A DNA stretch of 64,000 nucleotides from the NCBI GenBank assembly GCA_946811185.2, contig OX328106.1:30626426-30690425 (forward strand). Reading direction: 5' to 3'. This document shows, piece after piece, positions 1 through 10,329 of the stretch. The DNA is from Hippopus hippopus. Taxonomy: Eukaryota > Mollusca > Bivalvia > Cardiida > Cardiidae. The translations under genes and the position numbers were made by a program. Every line of letters begins with the position of its first letter. Positions within the stretch are counted from its first letter, which is position 1. Under the pieces are notes generated by a model. It ran no database searches. It had not been told where the DNA came from and saw nothing but the letters and a program-made list of their open reading frames with translations.

Positions 1-482
1 GGACCTATCATACAAATACATGAAGTTAAGTACCTACATTACTATCGATTAAAATCATTTGCTAATCATGTAGAAATTATGAAAAATTAATATTCTTTCA
101 AGACTATTCTGCCTGCATCTTGTTTGTAAACAAAACATCGAAAGTACTAGAATAGTCACAAACTTTTTGTAACACATGGAATGTAATTTTCTAGCTATCG
201 GCTTACATAATTGTGAAATAAATCATATTCAAGTTTCAATTTCATAGAAAAATAAAAATCTAAAAAGCTCTCTTTAACCCAGTCCAAGACAATAAATTTT
301 AGGTTTTTCCAAACTGATAACATCTGTAGATGACAAATTCAAAACTAGTAGGAATGAACTTCAGTTCTATGACAGAGTACAAAACATTGCAGGAAAAGGA
401 GAAAATGCTGGTTACTAGTTAAAACTTGGGATTGGCTGGAAAAGGGTACCATTAACTTCTGAAAAAAGACAAGTCTGTATAC
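1..482 (-). other. Intron 3 of the RCCD1-like gene (runs off the window)
   Basis: Starts with GT at 482-481 on the minus strand. No RCC1-like exon is seen before the edge. A fragment of the TTAA-type MITE core (GGAAAAGGAGAAAATGCTGG) lies at about 391-410. Confidence 0.45.
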
Positions 483-2435
483 CTGTTACTTCCAAATGCA
501 TAAACTTCATTATCTTTTGTTAAGACAAGCACATGTTCATGGCCACAAGCAATGCTTTGAACAGTTAAGTTGAAGGATGAGTCAAGGGGAGAGAACTCCA
601 GCCTTTGCTTTTCTTGTAAATCCTGTACTTTTGCCTCATAAAAGAGACCTCTATCTGAAAAACACATTAAAAATAACTGAAATTTATTTTTAAACAATTT
701 GAATATTTTGATTACATCTGGGACTGTTTTAATCAGAAAAAGCAGAGGTCTGCTTGTAAAGAAATGTAAAGAATTTTTCAATCTTATTACCAGAGAATAT
801 CCTGATTTCCTGGAAGTGATCTTTATGTATTTAAGTGTCAGCATGAAAAAATGTTTTGAAGAAAACTATGCCTGTCATTGAGAGTTATCTGTCCCCTTGC
901 CTGTTCTGTTTCTTTGACTTGTTATTGCACCTCTTACACCATTCTTTCAGATCATTTTTTCAAATCACAATGACAGTTAACTCACGCTTGTGTTTCCTGA
1001 GTTTCACAGCTACTAGGCCATGGCTAAGAAGTGCTGGCCAAAAGGCACACGTCTGAAAAACTCAGTACCTCTGGTATGAACCAAACCCTATACCTAAGGG
1101 TTACTAATTCAACATCTTAACCACTGACTCACCTACCTCCTACAATTTTTTGAAGTAGTATTCTTTCATCTGAAATTTTAATTCTTTTAAATTTACCATC
1201 AATTGCAAGTACTCTTTTTTCTGTTCCATCCAACAAAGACATCTTTTTGCAATCTCCATCGCACAAAACAGCAGCTACAGAACCAGATTCCATAACCAAG
1301 TAGATTCCATCTTCATTTTCAATCAAAGTCTCTTGACAAAGAGGGACAACTTGTTCAGTGTTACCTCCCCATGTTTCAATTGATTTCTGTACTTTTTCTC
1401 TATCGAACCCATAACAAGCTAGTTTTCTGTCATCTGAAAACATCATTGAACCTTGCTACAACATTACTGTGGATAAGTCAACACTAGAAATGTCACTGAT
1501 AAGAAAGACTTGGCCCTACACCAAACAATACTTTGTTCTAACAACCCTGAAGGTGGCGGCTTTTGAAAACATTGTAGGAAAGGAGAAAATACTTGTAACC
1601 AGTGTTTTCTCATTTTCCTATTATCTTATCTACCCTTTCAAAGACAAATCCCATTATTTGAGCCAAATTTCATTTCATTGCAGATTAAAAAATAGATTTG
1701 GCCAGAGTCATGGCATTTTGTCTTCTACCAGAAAACATTGTGGAAAAAGGAGTAAATGCTGGTTATCAGCATTTTCTCCTTTTCCCACAATGTTTTTGAA
1801 GGCTTTCATCTACAGGATCGTTAAACTTTGGACTGTGTGGTAAAGGCTTAAGTCTTTATCAAACAGTCTAATGTTTATAGGAACCTGAAGGAGACAGATT
1901 TTGGAAACACTGAGAAAAGGAGAAAATACTAGAAAATAGCATAATCTCCATTTTTCAAAATGTTTTTTACCCTCATGGGTACAAATTGCATAGGTTGAAC
2001 CATACTTTATTTGTTGTCTACATTGATTTGGTTGACTGAACAGGAGTTTAATGCCATTTTAACACCTTAGGTCATATCATTGTGGTTATTACACCAACGT
2101 ATGTGTTTTCTGGCTTTTTCACAACACTGTGTTCTGACACAACTTTTTTTCCAAGTCATCGTTGTCTACTTGAGCTTTCAATATAGGAGTCTTAAATTTT
2201 GTCAATTTGCAAAGAGTCAAAGTTCTAAAAATACAAAAAAATATTTACCTTGACAAAGCCAGATCTGTGACCATTTGAAGAAGACCTTAACCCCATCTCT
2301 AACAGTTGATAAGTACTCTGGTAATGTGTAAAAGAATGATGTGCTTGCAGTCTGATCTGTGTCAAGCATCTGGTTTATCTGTCCATGAAGGTTTGATCCA
2401 CAAATATAATACCTTGACCTTTCACCATCTGCCAT
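483..2435 (-). CDS. RCCD1: RCCD1-like RCC1-repeat protein, 5' three coding exons (partial gene)
   Basis: Three minus-strand coding exons join in frame: 2435-2249 (ATG at 2435-2433), 1433-1137 and 654-483, about 218 codons, with the rest of the gene off the left edge. Donors are AG/GTAAAT, AG/GTAGGT and AG/GTATAC; acceptors of exons 2 and 3 are both TTTTCAG. Phases are 1-1 at both inner junctions. Exon 1 begins MADGERS and has a first blade-like strand YYICGSNLHGQI. Exon 3 ends in a classic RCC1 repeat, CGHEHVLVLTKDNEVYAFG. The order (N-terminal CG-F/L-GQ strand, long poorly conserved insert, then G-EH-LLL-G-V-W/F-G) fits human RCCD1, a chromatin-associated partner of the KDM8 demethylase, rather than RCC1 itself. 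The other exon 2 donor (TAG/GTGAGT) would give an immediate stop after joining. Function is inferred from the family. Another RCC1-superfamily member is possible. Confidence 0.6.
655..1136 (-). other. Intron 2 of the RCCD1-like gene
   Basis: Bounded by a GT at 1136-1135 and an AG at 656-655 on the minus strand, 482 bp. Short open frames here on both strands have no codon-like character and I see no recognisable repeat inside. Confidence 0.55.
1434..2248 (-). other. Intron 1 of the RCCD1-like gene, filled by repeats
   Basis: Bounded by GT at 2248-2247 and AG at 1435-1434 on the minus strand. It holds a composite of two head-to-head TTAA-type MITE copies (about 1505-1851), a further decayed fragment (1852-1985) and a SINE remnant (about 2045-2165, containing TTTAATGCCATTTTAACA). 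Confidence 0.5.
1505..1985. mobile_element. Family A MITE composite (decayed, head-to-head)
   Basis: Two palindromic cores, at about 1578-1602 and 1741-1786, face each other. The right end GTGTGGTAAAGGCTTAA (to 1851) is a clear family terminus. A third fragment follows to ~1985. Confidence 0.5.
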
Positions 2436-2494
2436 TTTCTTCAAAAGAAGAAAGAACAGAATGAGAACCATTTTGTATAAGCGTATATCATTCA

Positions 2495-2763
2495 ATATGG
2501 CCTGCAACACCCGAAAAGGGGCATTTGGACATTTGCGTAAAGTGTCGTCTCGGATCAGCCTGTGCAGTCTGCGCAGGCTAATCCAAGATGGCACTTTACG
2601 ACTACACTGGACTTTGTCCTTCAGTAGACCTGCCCAAAACAGAAAATTACATAAAAATGGAAAGTGTCATTTCGGATTAGCCTGCGCGGATTGCGCAGGC
2701 TGATCTGAGACGACACTTTACGCAAATGTCCGAATGTCCCTTTTCGCGTGTTGCAGGCCATAT
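2495..2763. mobile_element. MITE / foldback element, long inverted repeats
   Basis: The ends ATATGGCCTGCAACAC and GTGTTGCAGGCCATAT are exact reverse complements. The inner arms (AAGTGTCGTCTCGGATCAGC and its diverged complement) carry CAGGCTGA-type stems, giving an element of about 269 bp. No transposase is inside. It sits in the intron just upstream of the RCCD1-like start codon, which explains the open frames there. Confidence 0.75.
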
Positions 2764-2828
2764 ACAAATGAGCAAAGATCTGGCAAACTGGGCCAGAGAG
2801 TCTCTGAGATGCATTTTACCATAAATAT

Positions 2829-3035
2829 TTGAGCCATACTCTGTGTCAAGGTTGTATAGTGCATCTGCAAGCAGAATTGACTTAGATCAGCCTGCACAGA
2901 AGGCACAGGCTGATTTTGGTCAAAACCTTTTGCTATTGGTCAATTTTCTGTGTGTCCAACGACAATCTACCAAATGATTCAGTCACTTGTTTGACAAATT
3001 TCATTTTATGTATGCATAATTATATGATGACTTGC
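2829..3035. mobile_element. Fragment of the 'CTCTGTGAAAAGGG' MITE family
   Basis: Begins GAGCCATACTCTGTG, then has the ATCAGCCTGC / GCACAGGCTGA pair and the family's trailing AATTATATGATGACTTGCGT. The right terminal repeat is missing. Fuller copies lie at 14.40, 22.03, 26.80 and 30.36 kb. Confidence 0.5.
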
Positions 3036-3180
3036 GTTCTCTCTCTTGTAGCAAATTTTCTGTGAAATCAAGTACCACGGTACCAGAGAGGACCATCCTA
3101 TTAGAATAAGTTATCTTCAGGGAAGATTTCAGCTTTGGGACAATTTCGGCAGGGACAGGGGTCGATTTCTCCTGCAGCCT

Positions 3181-3271
3181 ACCTTCAGTCTGAAGGGTTG
3201 CTATGATGTTATTTTTGTGATTTGGTCTCAATCACAAAAATAACATCGGAGCAACCCTTCACACTGAAGGT
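3181..3271. repeat. Foldback: ~42 bp inverted repeat
   Basis: Left arm 3181-3222 and right arm 3230-3271 pair almost fully around a 7-base spacer; the shared core is AATCACAAAAATAACATCGG. Half-copies of the same arm recur at about 3670-3712 and 4464-4484, marking ends of a local composite. Confidence 0.7.
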
Positions 3272-3316
3272 ACCTGCAGCCGAACAACCTTGTCAAAACA
3301 ACAAAAGAAACCTTGT

Positions 3317-3426
3317 GAAGTAAATCAAGGGAGAAATGTGTGCCCGATGTGGGACTCGAACCCACTATCCCCGGAACACTAGTACCACAGCTCTACCAAC
3401 TGAGCTAGCCCAGCATCTGGTCGCGA
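3317..3426 (-). mobile_element. tRNA-derived SINE head, copy 1
   Basis: On the minus strand 3413-3341 reads as a tRNA-like RNA polymerase III promoter: A box TAGCTCAGTTGGTAGAGC and B box GGTTCGAGTCC in a perfect 5 bp T-arm (GTGGG/CCCAC). The acceptor stem does not pair and there is no credible anticodon arm, so it is a SINE head and not a tRNA gene. Confidence 0.6.
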
Positions 3427-3552
3427 GTCCACCCAACGTCAACTACAACACTCCTCCCCCTCCTGATATTTTGGTAGTAACCAACTCCCCCTTCAGTCCC
3501 CATGGACCGCCGGTGTCGCTATCCCGCGTTCACCAATTGACCTGGTCGCTAA

Positions 3553-3668
3553 TGAAGTAAATCAAGGAAGAAAAGTGTGCCCAACGTGGGACTCGAACCC
3601 ATGACCCCCGGAACACTAGTACAGCAGCTCTACCAACTGAGCTAGCCCAGCATCTGGTCGTGAGTCCA
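3553..3668 (-). mobile_element. tRNA-derived SINE head, copy 2
   Basis: Close relative of the copy 236 bp to its left, with the same AAGTAAATCAAGG flank, A and B boxes and trailing CATCTGGTCG-GAGTCCACC. A and B boxes are intact. The two copies form a tandem pair inside the 5' intron of the RCCD1-like gene. Confidence 0.6.
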
Positions 3669-3776
3669 CCTACCTTCAGTCTGAAGGTTTGCTCCGATGT
3701 TATTTTTGTGACTAGGTCTCTGCACCCCTTCACATTGGCCCTTTTTTAACACTATCTGGAAATTTCAAAATCTTAC

Positions 3777-3985
3777 CTGTCAATGTTTCAGTCTGATTAA
3801 TGTGTCTTTAATCTGCTTGTCAGCTATGAAAAAGGTCATGAATCGATAGATAAATGATTTAACTTCATGTTGACACCAAGTTAAGTGCAAGGTTTTTGTT
3901 CATATTTTTGTAATTTACCATTTATTTGACATAAACACATCTGGCTAATTTGTAAACAAGCACTCATTATAAATTAACCTAACTG
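3777..3985 (-). other. Probable non-coding first exon of the RCCD1-like gene
   Basis: A consensus donor, GACAG/GTAAGA, lies at 3777/3776 on the minus strand, and a polypyrimidine tract plus AG (2440-2439) lies just before the ATG-bearing exon. Together they suggest a 5' UTR exon starting near the NRF1-type motif at 3984-3993. The exact start is unknown. Transcript data would decide this. Confidence 0.35.
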
Positions 3986-4252
3986 CGCATGCGTGGTCAA
4001 TTTGAATTGATAAAATGATATTGTGTGATCGGCAATTTAAGTGATAAATACGACTCCTCATAAATGAAATGTATCCAGTACTTTTAGCTTTCCTTTTTAT
4101 GCCCACGCTGATAACACACAAGCTGATAAATTGTGGAAAAAAAAAAAGAACTTTAATGTACCGGAAGTGACTTCCGAAACATGCGCAGTAAATGTCAAGC
4201 CTAGTTTCAATTTCCAGGGAAGTAGGTCAACGGATATTTACATTCCAAAATA
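3960..4252. promoter_or_regulatory. Likely bidirectional promoter (NRF1 + paired ETS/GABPA motifs)
   Basis: TGCGCATGCG at 3984-3993 is a full NRF1-type palindrome. CCGGAAGT at 4161-4168 and its inverted partner ACTTCCG at 4170-4176 are ETS/GABPA-type sites, followed by a half NRF1 site ATGCGCA at 4181-4187. These motifs are typical of TATA-less housekeeping promoters. They lie between a minus-strand gene starting on the left and a plus-strand ATG with a donor on the right. Confidence 0.5.
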
Positions 4253-4268
4253 ATGGAATTACAAGGAG
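4253..4268 (+). CDS. Candidate first coding exon of an unrecognised plus-strand gene
   Basis: ATG at 4253-4255, five codons (MELQG) and one extra base end at a good donor, GGAG/GTAACA, some 80 bp downstream of the ETS/NRF1 motifs. The exon is tiny and rests on the ATG plus donor and promoter context alone. Joining it straight to the acceptor at 8939 would put the terminal exon in a less codon-like frame, so a middle exon may be missing. Confidence 0.3.
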
Positions 4269-4289
4269 GTAACACTGTCATTTTTTAAT

Positions 4290-6420
4290 TATTTCTGTGT
4301 TTTTGTAAAGATTAATCATTAATCTATCGATTAAGGACTTTATTGTTCACTGACAAAGAAAAGATCGACGCATATGGCCATTTGAAACGATACCGGTATT
4401 TTAATTTTTCACTGCAGATGGGTCGTAAGAGCGGCTACTGCGGGGGCTAGCGGAGAAACAATCACAAAAATAACATCGGAGCTAGTCCCCAAATCGGGGG
4501 TAGAGTCCACCCAACGTCAACTACAACACTTGCAGTTAAGTTTAACTGTTGATTACGCTATTATTTTATGAGACTGAACATATACATTGGGTGGGGATTA
4601 AAAGCACCCGTGCTTTACTGAAAAAGAAGGAAATGAAAAAGAATGACAAAAATCTACTTGTATGTAAAAATGTTGCTTGTCTGCTAACTTACCTTTAATG
4701 GCGGCCATTAATTCAAGGGAAGTAATTCATTATTATAATATGATATTTCTGAATAAGATTAACTCGTTCCAATGGCAATTCGCACTGACCATTTATCGCT
4801 CTTTAACAAAGAGTCTAAACATGCGGGTCACTGATTAGCTATCATCTCGACTTCTTTTTGGTATAGAATTTACATTTCATCTTGATGAAATAGCAACGTT
4901 TTTATTTTCCTTCAGAGTGAAACAGTATTCTTTCAAGTTTAAATCAAGGATTAAGCTGTATGGTAATGGGCTATTTTAACTCCTTTGTGTTTTATTTTCC
5001 ATGATTTTTGTCAAATTTGTGAGAAACAATGTGTTATGGTTTTATATAAGTTCGTTTCAGTCAATTGAGAAATGATTTTGTAAATAAAGCATTGTTAAAT
5101 TTTGTCGACAAAAGTAGACAATGCCGATTTCATTCTTTCTCAAAAGTCAAGTTACATCCGCCAAAAGTCACCGGCACGCACACAGACTGTTTTGGCCCAC
5201 AAAAAGCCCCCCCCCCCCCCATAAATATCTCTATTTATTTAGCCTAAATATCTAGAGAAAGTAAAAATTTGTGACTTTGGTAACAAAATACAACAAAAAT
5301 ATTTTCCTCATAATTATTACAACCAGAATTCAAATTTTTTCAATATGATCTACATTGTGACTTGTTATTTTTAAACAAATGTTAAAAGTTAACTAGTGTG
5401 CATTAGGTAAAGTTCCTCAGAACAATCAGGGCGCATAGATAGTGGAGAAAAAACATTCCATCGATCCAGAACTAAATTGAGCTCAGAAGTATCAGCGTAA
5501 AATATAAAAATCTGGTTAAATGTTTGTCTCTATACCCATAATTGGATGAAGACTTGATTATTTTCAACTATATAGTAATTGTCAGGGTGTCTAAAATTCT
5601 ACTCAATAACAATTACACCTTGTTAATGCAAAATGAGTCAAATACTTATGTAATTGCACTTGTGTGTTTTCTGTAATATCGAATAGAATGCCTATAGACA
5701 AACAGTAGTTTTCTTTTGAAGAATCAAGATCAGACTGCAAATTATTTCAAGAATGATCTTGGATCCTTTCTTGTTCACATTTTCAAGAAATTCTGGTCAA
5801 ATAGGCATTTGAATTCTCCTTCTGAAAAAGTCTATGTTCTGTCTTTTGACTCACAGACTGTTTTCCCAGCCCTTACCAACCATCTCTATAGAACACATGA
5901 ATAACAATGATATGAAAAGCCCTGTTCTAAGTATAGTCTGTGTAAAGTAGCATAGGCATTTTCATAATATGTGGTAGACATTTCCTTTTTTTTTTTACTT
6001 TCTTTATGCAACTCTAAACTGTTTTTCCTGAATCTTTAACAACAGACACTGCCCAACTCAAACCTTTCCTACTTTCTCTATTTTATATATACGGGAAATG
6101 TAATATGGTACATGCAACATACTTATTTTGATGCAACCCATTGTTTCAATTTACCGGTATCTCATTTTAATTGAAATCATTCAAATGGCTTTAATCTTTC
6201 AAAGCCCCTCAGATATTTGATAACACAAAAGTAGAAATAGAGCAGTCAGGGAATTTGTTCTATTTTTCAGTTCTCTATATACACATGCAGTTACTCAGAA
6301 AGTGTGTTTTTCTCTCCTTCAAATATGTAATTTCTTGTGCCCATTTGCCACCATGTTTACAAAGCAAAAGGCTTCATCTGATACATAATTAGTTTGTTGT
6401 CTGCAAATGCTGTCAACTGG
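4290..6420 (+). other. Intron-like AT-rich stretch, little content
   Basis: No exon is recognised. It includes a CACAAAAATAACATCGG half-foldback (4464-4484), a repeat of the CCACCCAACGTCAACTACAA segment near 4507 and a run of C at about 5207-5220. The remainder shows no repeat that I can place. Confidence 0.4.
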
Positions 6421-6424
6421 GGTT

Positions 6425-7212
6425 TGATCTGTGTCACCTTGGTTGGATTTTTGTGAACTTGTACAGTTTCTTTTAATCATCAATGGCTTAAAGCCTATTG
6501 ATTTTGAAACAAAATTGAAAAATTAGTACGGGAAAAGTAGCCATTTAAATTTGAAAATTTACATTTCTTCTTTATGCGATTAATTCTGCATTGGTGGTTG
6601 GATTTTCATGAATCTTGCACAATTTCTTTATATCATCAAAAGCTCGAATTCTATTGATTTTGCAAAAAGTGTGACACATAGGGAAAAGTAGCCACATAAA
6701 TTTGAAAATTTACATTTTTGTTTACCCAATTAAGTCGGCATTTTTTATCCAATTCTTTTGAAATCATCATTTATATCATCACAGATCATTTATTTCATCA
6801 AGGGATTAAATCCTATGGAAAATGAGAATATCCAATCATTCTTTTTAGAAAAAGCAGCTACTTGATGACTTGGCCCTGTTTGCTCAAAAAGTCCACTTTA
6901 TTGGACCCATTTCTTTGAAACTTGCCTGGATTGTTTAATACAATGAATGCTAAAACCTCACCAAATTTAACTGGATCCCAAACAAGATGGTTTTGAGAAA
7001 GTATAATTTAATTATTTCAACAGTTTATTCAATTTGCCACACATACTTGTTACGCTGTCTTAGTGGATTCAAGCCCAGTTGCAACAACCCCCTCCCCTCA
7101 TTTTTTTGTATGTTTGTCTTTTATCTGTTTGTGTCATGAATTAATGATGTATACCAAACAATAAGCAAAATCACTGCCAGTACAGCAATTCAGGCCCTCA
7201 AGGACCTCTAGT
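6425..7212 (+). mobile_element. Pearl/HINE-like element, family C, 5'-truncated copy
   Basis: Decayed ~140 bp units (GGTTGGATTTT..., GGGAAAAGTAGCCA...) end in the family's right terminus: a GGCCCTCAAGG-type hairpin followed by CTCTAGT. The left terminus is absent. A hairpin plus CTAG-type end and a tandem core resemble non-autonomous Helitron-like (HINE/Pearl) elements of molluscs; that classification is inference. Confidence 0.55.
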
Positions 7213-7216
7213 TTTT

Positions 7217-8581
7217 AGCTCACTTGAGCACAAAGTGCTCATGGTGAGCTTTTGTGATTGTGCTGTGTCTGGTGTCCGTCGTGCGCTGTCTGTCGTCAAC
7301 TTTTACCTTGTGTACGCTCTAGAGGCCACATTTTCAGTCTGATACTCATGAAACTTGGTCAGAATGTTTGTCTTGATGATATCTTGGAGGAGTTTGAAAA
7401 TGGGTCATGTTGGCTCAAAAACTAGGTCGCTGGGTCAAATCTTAGAAAAACCTTGTATACACTCTAGAGGCCACATTTTCAGCCCAATACTCTTGAAAGT
7501 TGGTCAGAATGTTTATATTAATGATATCTTGACCAAGTTTGAAAATGGGTCATGTCAGGTCAAAAACCAGGTCACTAGGTCAAATCTTTGAAAAACTATG
7601 TGTACGCTCTATAGTCCACATTTTCTGTCCAGTACTCTTGAAAGTTGGTCAGAATATTTGTCAAGATGATATCTCAAAGGAGTTTGAAAATTGGTCATGT
7701 GGGGTCAAAAACTAGGTCACTGGGTCAAATCTTAGAAAAACCTTGTGTACGCTCTGGAGACCACATTTTCAGTCCAATACTCTTTAAAGTTGGTCAGAAT
7801 GTTTGTCTTGATGATATCTAGGATGAGTTTGAAAATGGATCATGTCAGATCAAAAACTAGGTCACTAGGTCAAATCTTAGAAAAATATTGTGTACGCTCT
7901 AGAGGCCACTTTTTTAGTCCAATACTCTTGAAAGTTGGTCAGAATATTTATCTTGATGATATCTCGGACGAGTTCAAAAATGGGTCATGTCGGGTCAAAA
8001 ACTAGGTCACTAGGTCAAATCTTAGAAAAACCTTGTGTACAGTCAAGATGCCACATTTTCACTCCGATGCTCATAAAACTTGGCCAGAATGTTTCTCTTG
8101 ATATTATCTAGGAGGAGTTTTAAAATGGGTCACCTCAGGTCAATAACAAGGCAACAGGGAACAATATTTGAAGAAACTTGTGTTTGCTCTAGAGGTCACA
8201 TTTTCAGCCCAATACTCATGAAACTTAGTCAGAATCTTTTTTCTTGATAACATCTTTGATGAATGAAAATCGGTTGGGTCGGGTGAAAAACTAGGTCACA
8301 AGGTTAAATCATAGAAAAAATCTTGTTATTCTCTAGAGGCCACAATACTCAATAGTTCAATACTCATGAAACTTAGTCAAAATATTTGTCTTGATGACAT
8401 CTTAGATGAGTGTAGAGAAAGCTTGTTTACATGCTAGAGGCCAAATTTGCAAATTTTCAGTTCACTAATTATGAAAGCTTGTTGGAATGTTTGTCATGAT
8501 ATCTCGAAAGAGATTTAGAATGGATCATGTTTGATCAAAAGGCTCAGGTGAGCGACTTCAGGGCCATCATGGCCCTCTTGT
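7217..8581 (+). mobile_element. Pearl/HINE-like element, family D, near-complete
   Basis: Begins with the hairpin AGCTCAC...GTGAGCT, then a TCCGTCGTGCG stretch and about eight tandem units of ~145 bp. Each unit carries ACACTCTAGAGGCCACATTT-, TTGGTCAGAATGTTTGTCTT- and GGTCACTAGGTCAAATCTTA-like blocks. It ends in GGCTCAGGTGAGCG and the hairpin GGGCCATCATGGCCC. Short open frames of up to 86 codons are by-products of the unit. It directly abuts the family C copy on its left. Confidence 0.75.
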
Positions 8582-8938
8582 TATATTTTAAATTTTGTTT
8601 GACAAATAAAAATACTTCATACATTTATGTTTACTTTTTGTACGCATGTACACACTGTGTAAAAGTCAGTTGCATGCGATAAATGCGGCTGTTGTGTATG
8701 TGTCATAAACAGTTAAATCATACAAATTACGGTGACCACTGGCTGCATTTGCTGTTTGTGTGTGGCAGCTAGCACAGATTTGACTGTATTTAAGATAAGA
8801 TACTTATTTCTTTGTAAAGGCTAATGGCTGAAATATCAAAGGAAGGGCAATGTGATCCATATGATACTTTTTAGTTCTCCACAGAATTGTTTCTCCTTGT
8901 GAGACACCTCATCAGTTTTTGTCTGTCTTCTTTTCCAG

Positions 8939-9077
8939 GGAAAGGATTCGAGGCAAGGATGTGCAGGTTGAAGATCATGTGTTCCTTGTTACCCCACAAG
9001 CCCCACCTGGATTTCATCTATACAGGTCTAATACACAGGAAAATTTCTCCAAGATTCAAGCCATGACAATAGCATAA
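8939..9077 (+). CDS. Terminal coding exon of an unrecognised plus-strand gene
   Basis: A very strong acceptor (long T/C tract, TTTTCCAG) precedes an exon whose best frame needs two bases from the previous exon and gives 45 codons then TAA at 9075-9077. The peptide is hydrophilic with a central VFLVTPQAPPGFHLYR and ends KIQAMTIA. Codon use (GAT GTG CAG GTT GAA GAT) looks coding. AATAAA signals follow at 9498-9507 and 9575-9580. A second frame, compatible with the exon at 4253-4268, is also open to TGA at 9064-9066 but is rich in Arg, Cys and Lys. I do not recognise the protein. It is probably the far end of the gene that starts at the divergent promoter. Confidence 0.45.
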
Positions 9078-9226
9078 CACTATCCACAGCTCACTGCCTA
9101 TAAGTGTTGTTCATGCAGATATAATTCCTACTTAAAGTTCTCAGAAAATCACTTTTGCACTGTGACAGAACTTTCTAATGGTCAACAGCTTGAACATCAT
9201 ACATAAACATTGTGAAATGTATTGTT

Positions 9227-9455
9227 TTAACCCTATACCACAAGACAAGATTTTAGACCCGTCCCAATTGAAAGCATTTGCTGATGACAGTTTCAATGTG
9301 GCTCATATGAAATGAGTTTTCTTTGATAGGGTAGAAAACATTGTGGGAAAAAGAGAAAATGCTGGTAACCAGCATTTTCTCCTTTTCCCACAATGTTTTC
9401 AAAAGCCATCTCTTTCAGGGGTGTTAAAAGTCGTCATTGTGTGGTAAAGGGTTAA
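9227..9455 (-). mobile_element. TTAA-flanked MITE (family A), complete
   Basis: TTAA at both ends (9227-9230, 9452-9455) with terminal repeats of the type TTAACCCTTTACCA. The core is a near-perfect palindrome, GAGAAAATGCTGGTAACCAG and its complement. About 229 bp with no open frame. TTAA target plus CCC-starting ends point to a non-autonomous piggyBac-type element (inference). Confidence 0.75.
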
Positions 9456-9497
9456 AGTAAATGAAAGCACTCATTATGGTGAAATTTTTTATAGCTG

Positions 9498-9580
9498 AAT
9501 AAATAAATATCAGTAATGGTTTAAAATTAGATACATATTAACTGACTTTGTGTCAGAAAAAAGTCATCATTTTCAATAAA
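9498..9580 (+). terminator. Poly(A) signals of the plus-strand gene
   Basis: Overlapping AATAAA hexamers at 9498-9507 and another at 9575-9580 lie 0.4-0.5 kb after the stop codon. The 3' UTR would include the MITE at 9227-9455. Confidence 0.4.
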
Positions 9581-9599
9581 ATTTTGAGTTTTTTGTTAT

Positions 9600-10329
9600 G
9601 TTAGTTTTGTTTTCATTTGGCATCTGAATGTAAGATTATAAAAGGAATTTGCAACATGTACACATATGCATGGCTTTTCTTGAGTTTTGCCTCTTGCTTT
9701 TTTTCTTCTTCAAAGAAAAAAGGAAGCTACAGAAATAAGTGAAGTGAACACAAAAAAAATCTCAGTAAAGTTTTCATTTCGTTCAAACATTTTCTTTCCT
9801 GGCCAAAGTTCCTCAAAATAGCAGCGTTTCTTCATTTGAATATTGTTTGTCTAATTTCATGCTACAGTATTTTTATTTTGATTGTGTGTCAATTTTTTTC
9901 CATATGTATTTTTCTGTTTTGTCTGAATTGAAAAGATTCCACAAAAAGGCCAAAATATGTTTGTTTAATTGATAAGAGAAAATGAAATGTTACACTACTG
10001 AGAAAAATATTGACCCACAGGCTCTAAAATGCAGCAAAGGACATGTAGTCTGATCTTGGATTTACACTGTTTGACGCAATGAGAATGTTCCAGAAAAGAA
10101 TGTTCAGAAATCACAATGTTTTGGCTTTTACATTACAGGAAAATTCATTTTTTTCATCAAATTTTATCATTTGATTCAAATTAATTTTTTTGTTCAATTG
10201 CCTTCCATATGGACATTTCTAACATTTTGTCATATGGTAAGGAGCTAAACAGTTTTGATTTCAGAGCAGCATACACAATCTGATCTTAATCTACACTGTT
10301 CAATATGCACCTAATGTTGTGCTTAGCAC
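9600..10329. other. AT-rich stretch, nothing recognised
   Basis: Only a half hairpin of the family B type (GTCTGATCTTGGATTTACAC near 10049) and another near 10277 stand out. No gene or full repeat is seen. Confidence 0.4.

Noticed and set aside
3341..3652. tRNA genes on the minus strand
   Set aside because: Two near-identical heads with poor acceptor stems and no proper anticodon arm, followed by shared non-tRNA sequence: SINE heads.
7355..8005. Open frames of 78 and 86 codons repeating KVGQN-Y--DIL
   Set aside because: They track the ~145 bp tandem unit of a family D element, and the same phrases are broken in other units and in the 31.1-32.3 kb copy.
7217..8581. CRISPR-like array
   Set aside because: Units are ~145 bp, diverged throughout, without the short exact repeat plus unique spacer pattern, and the host is eukaryotic.
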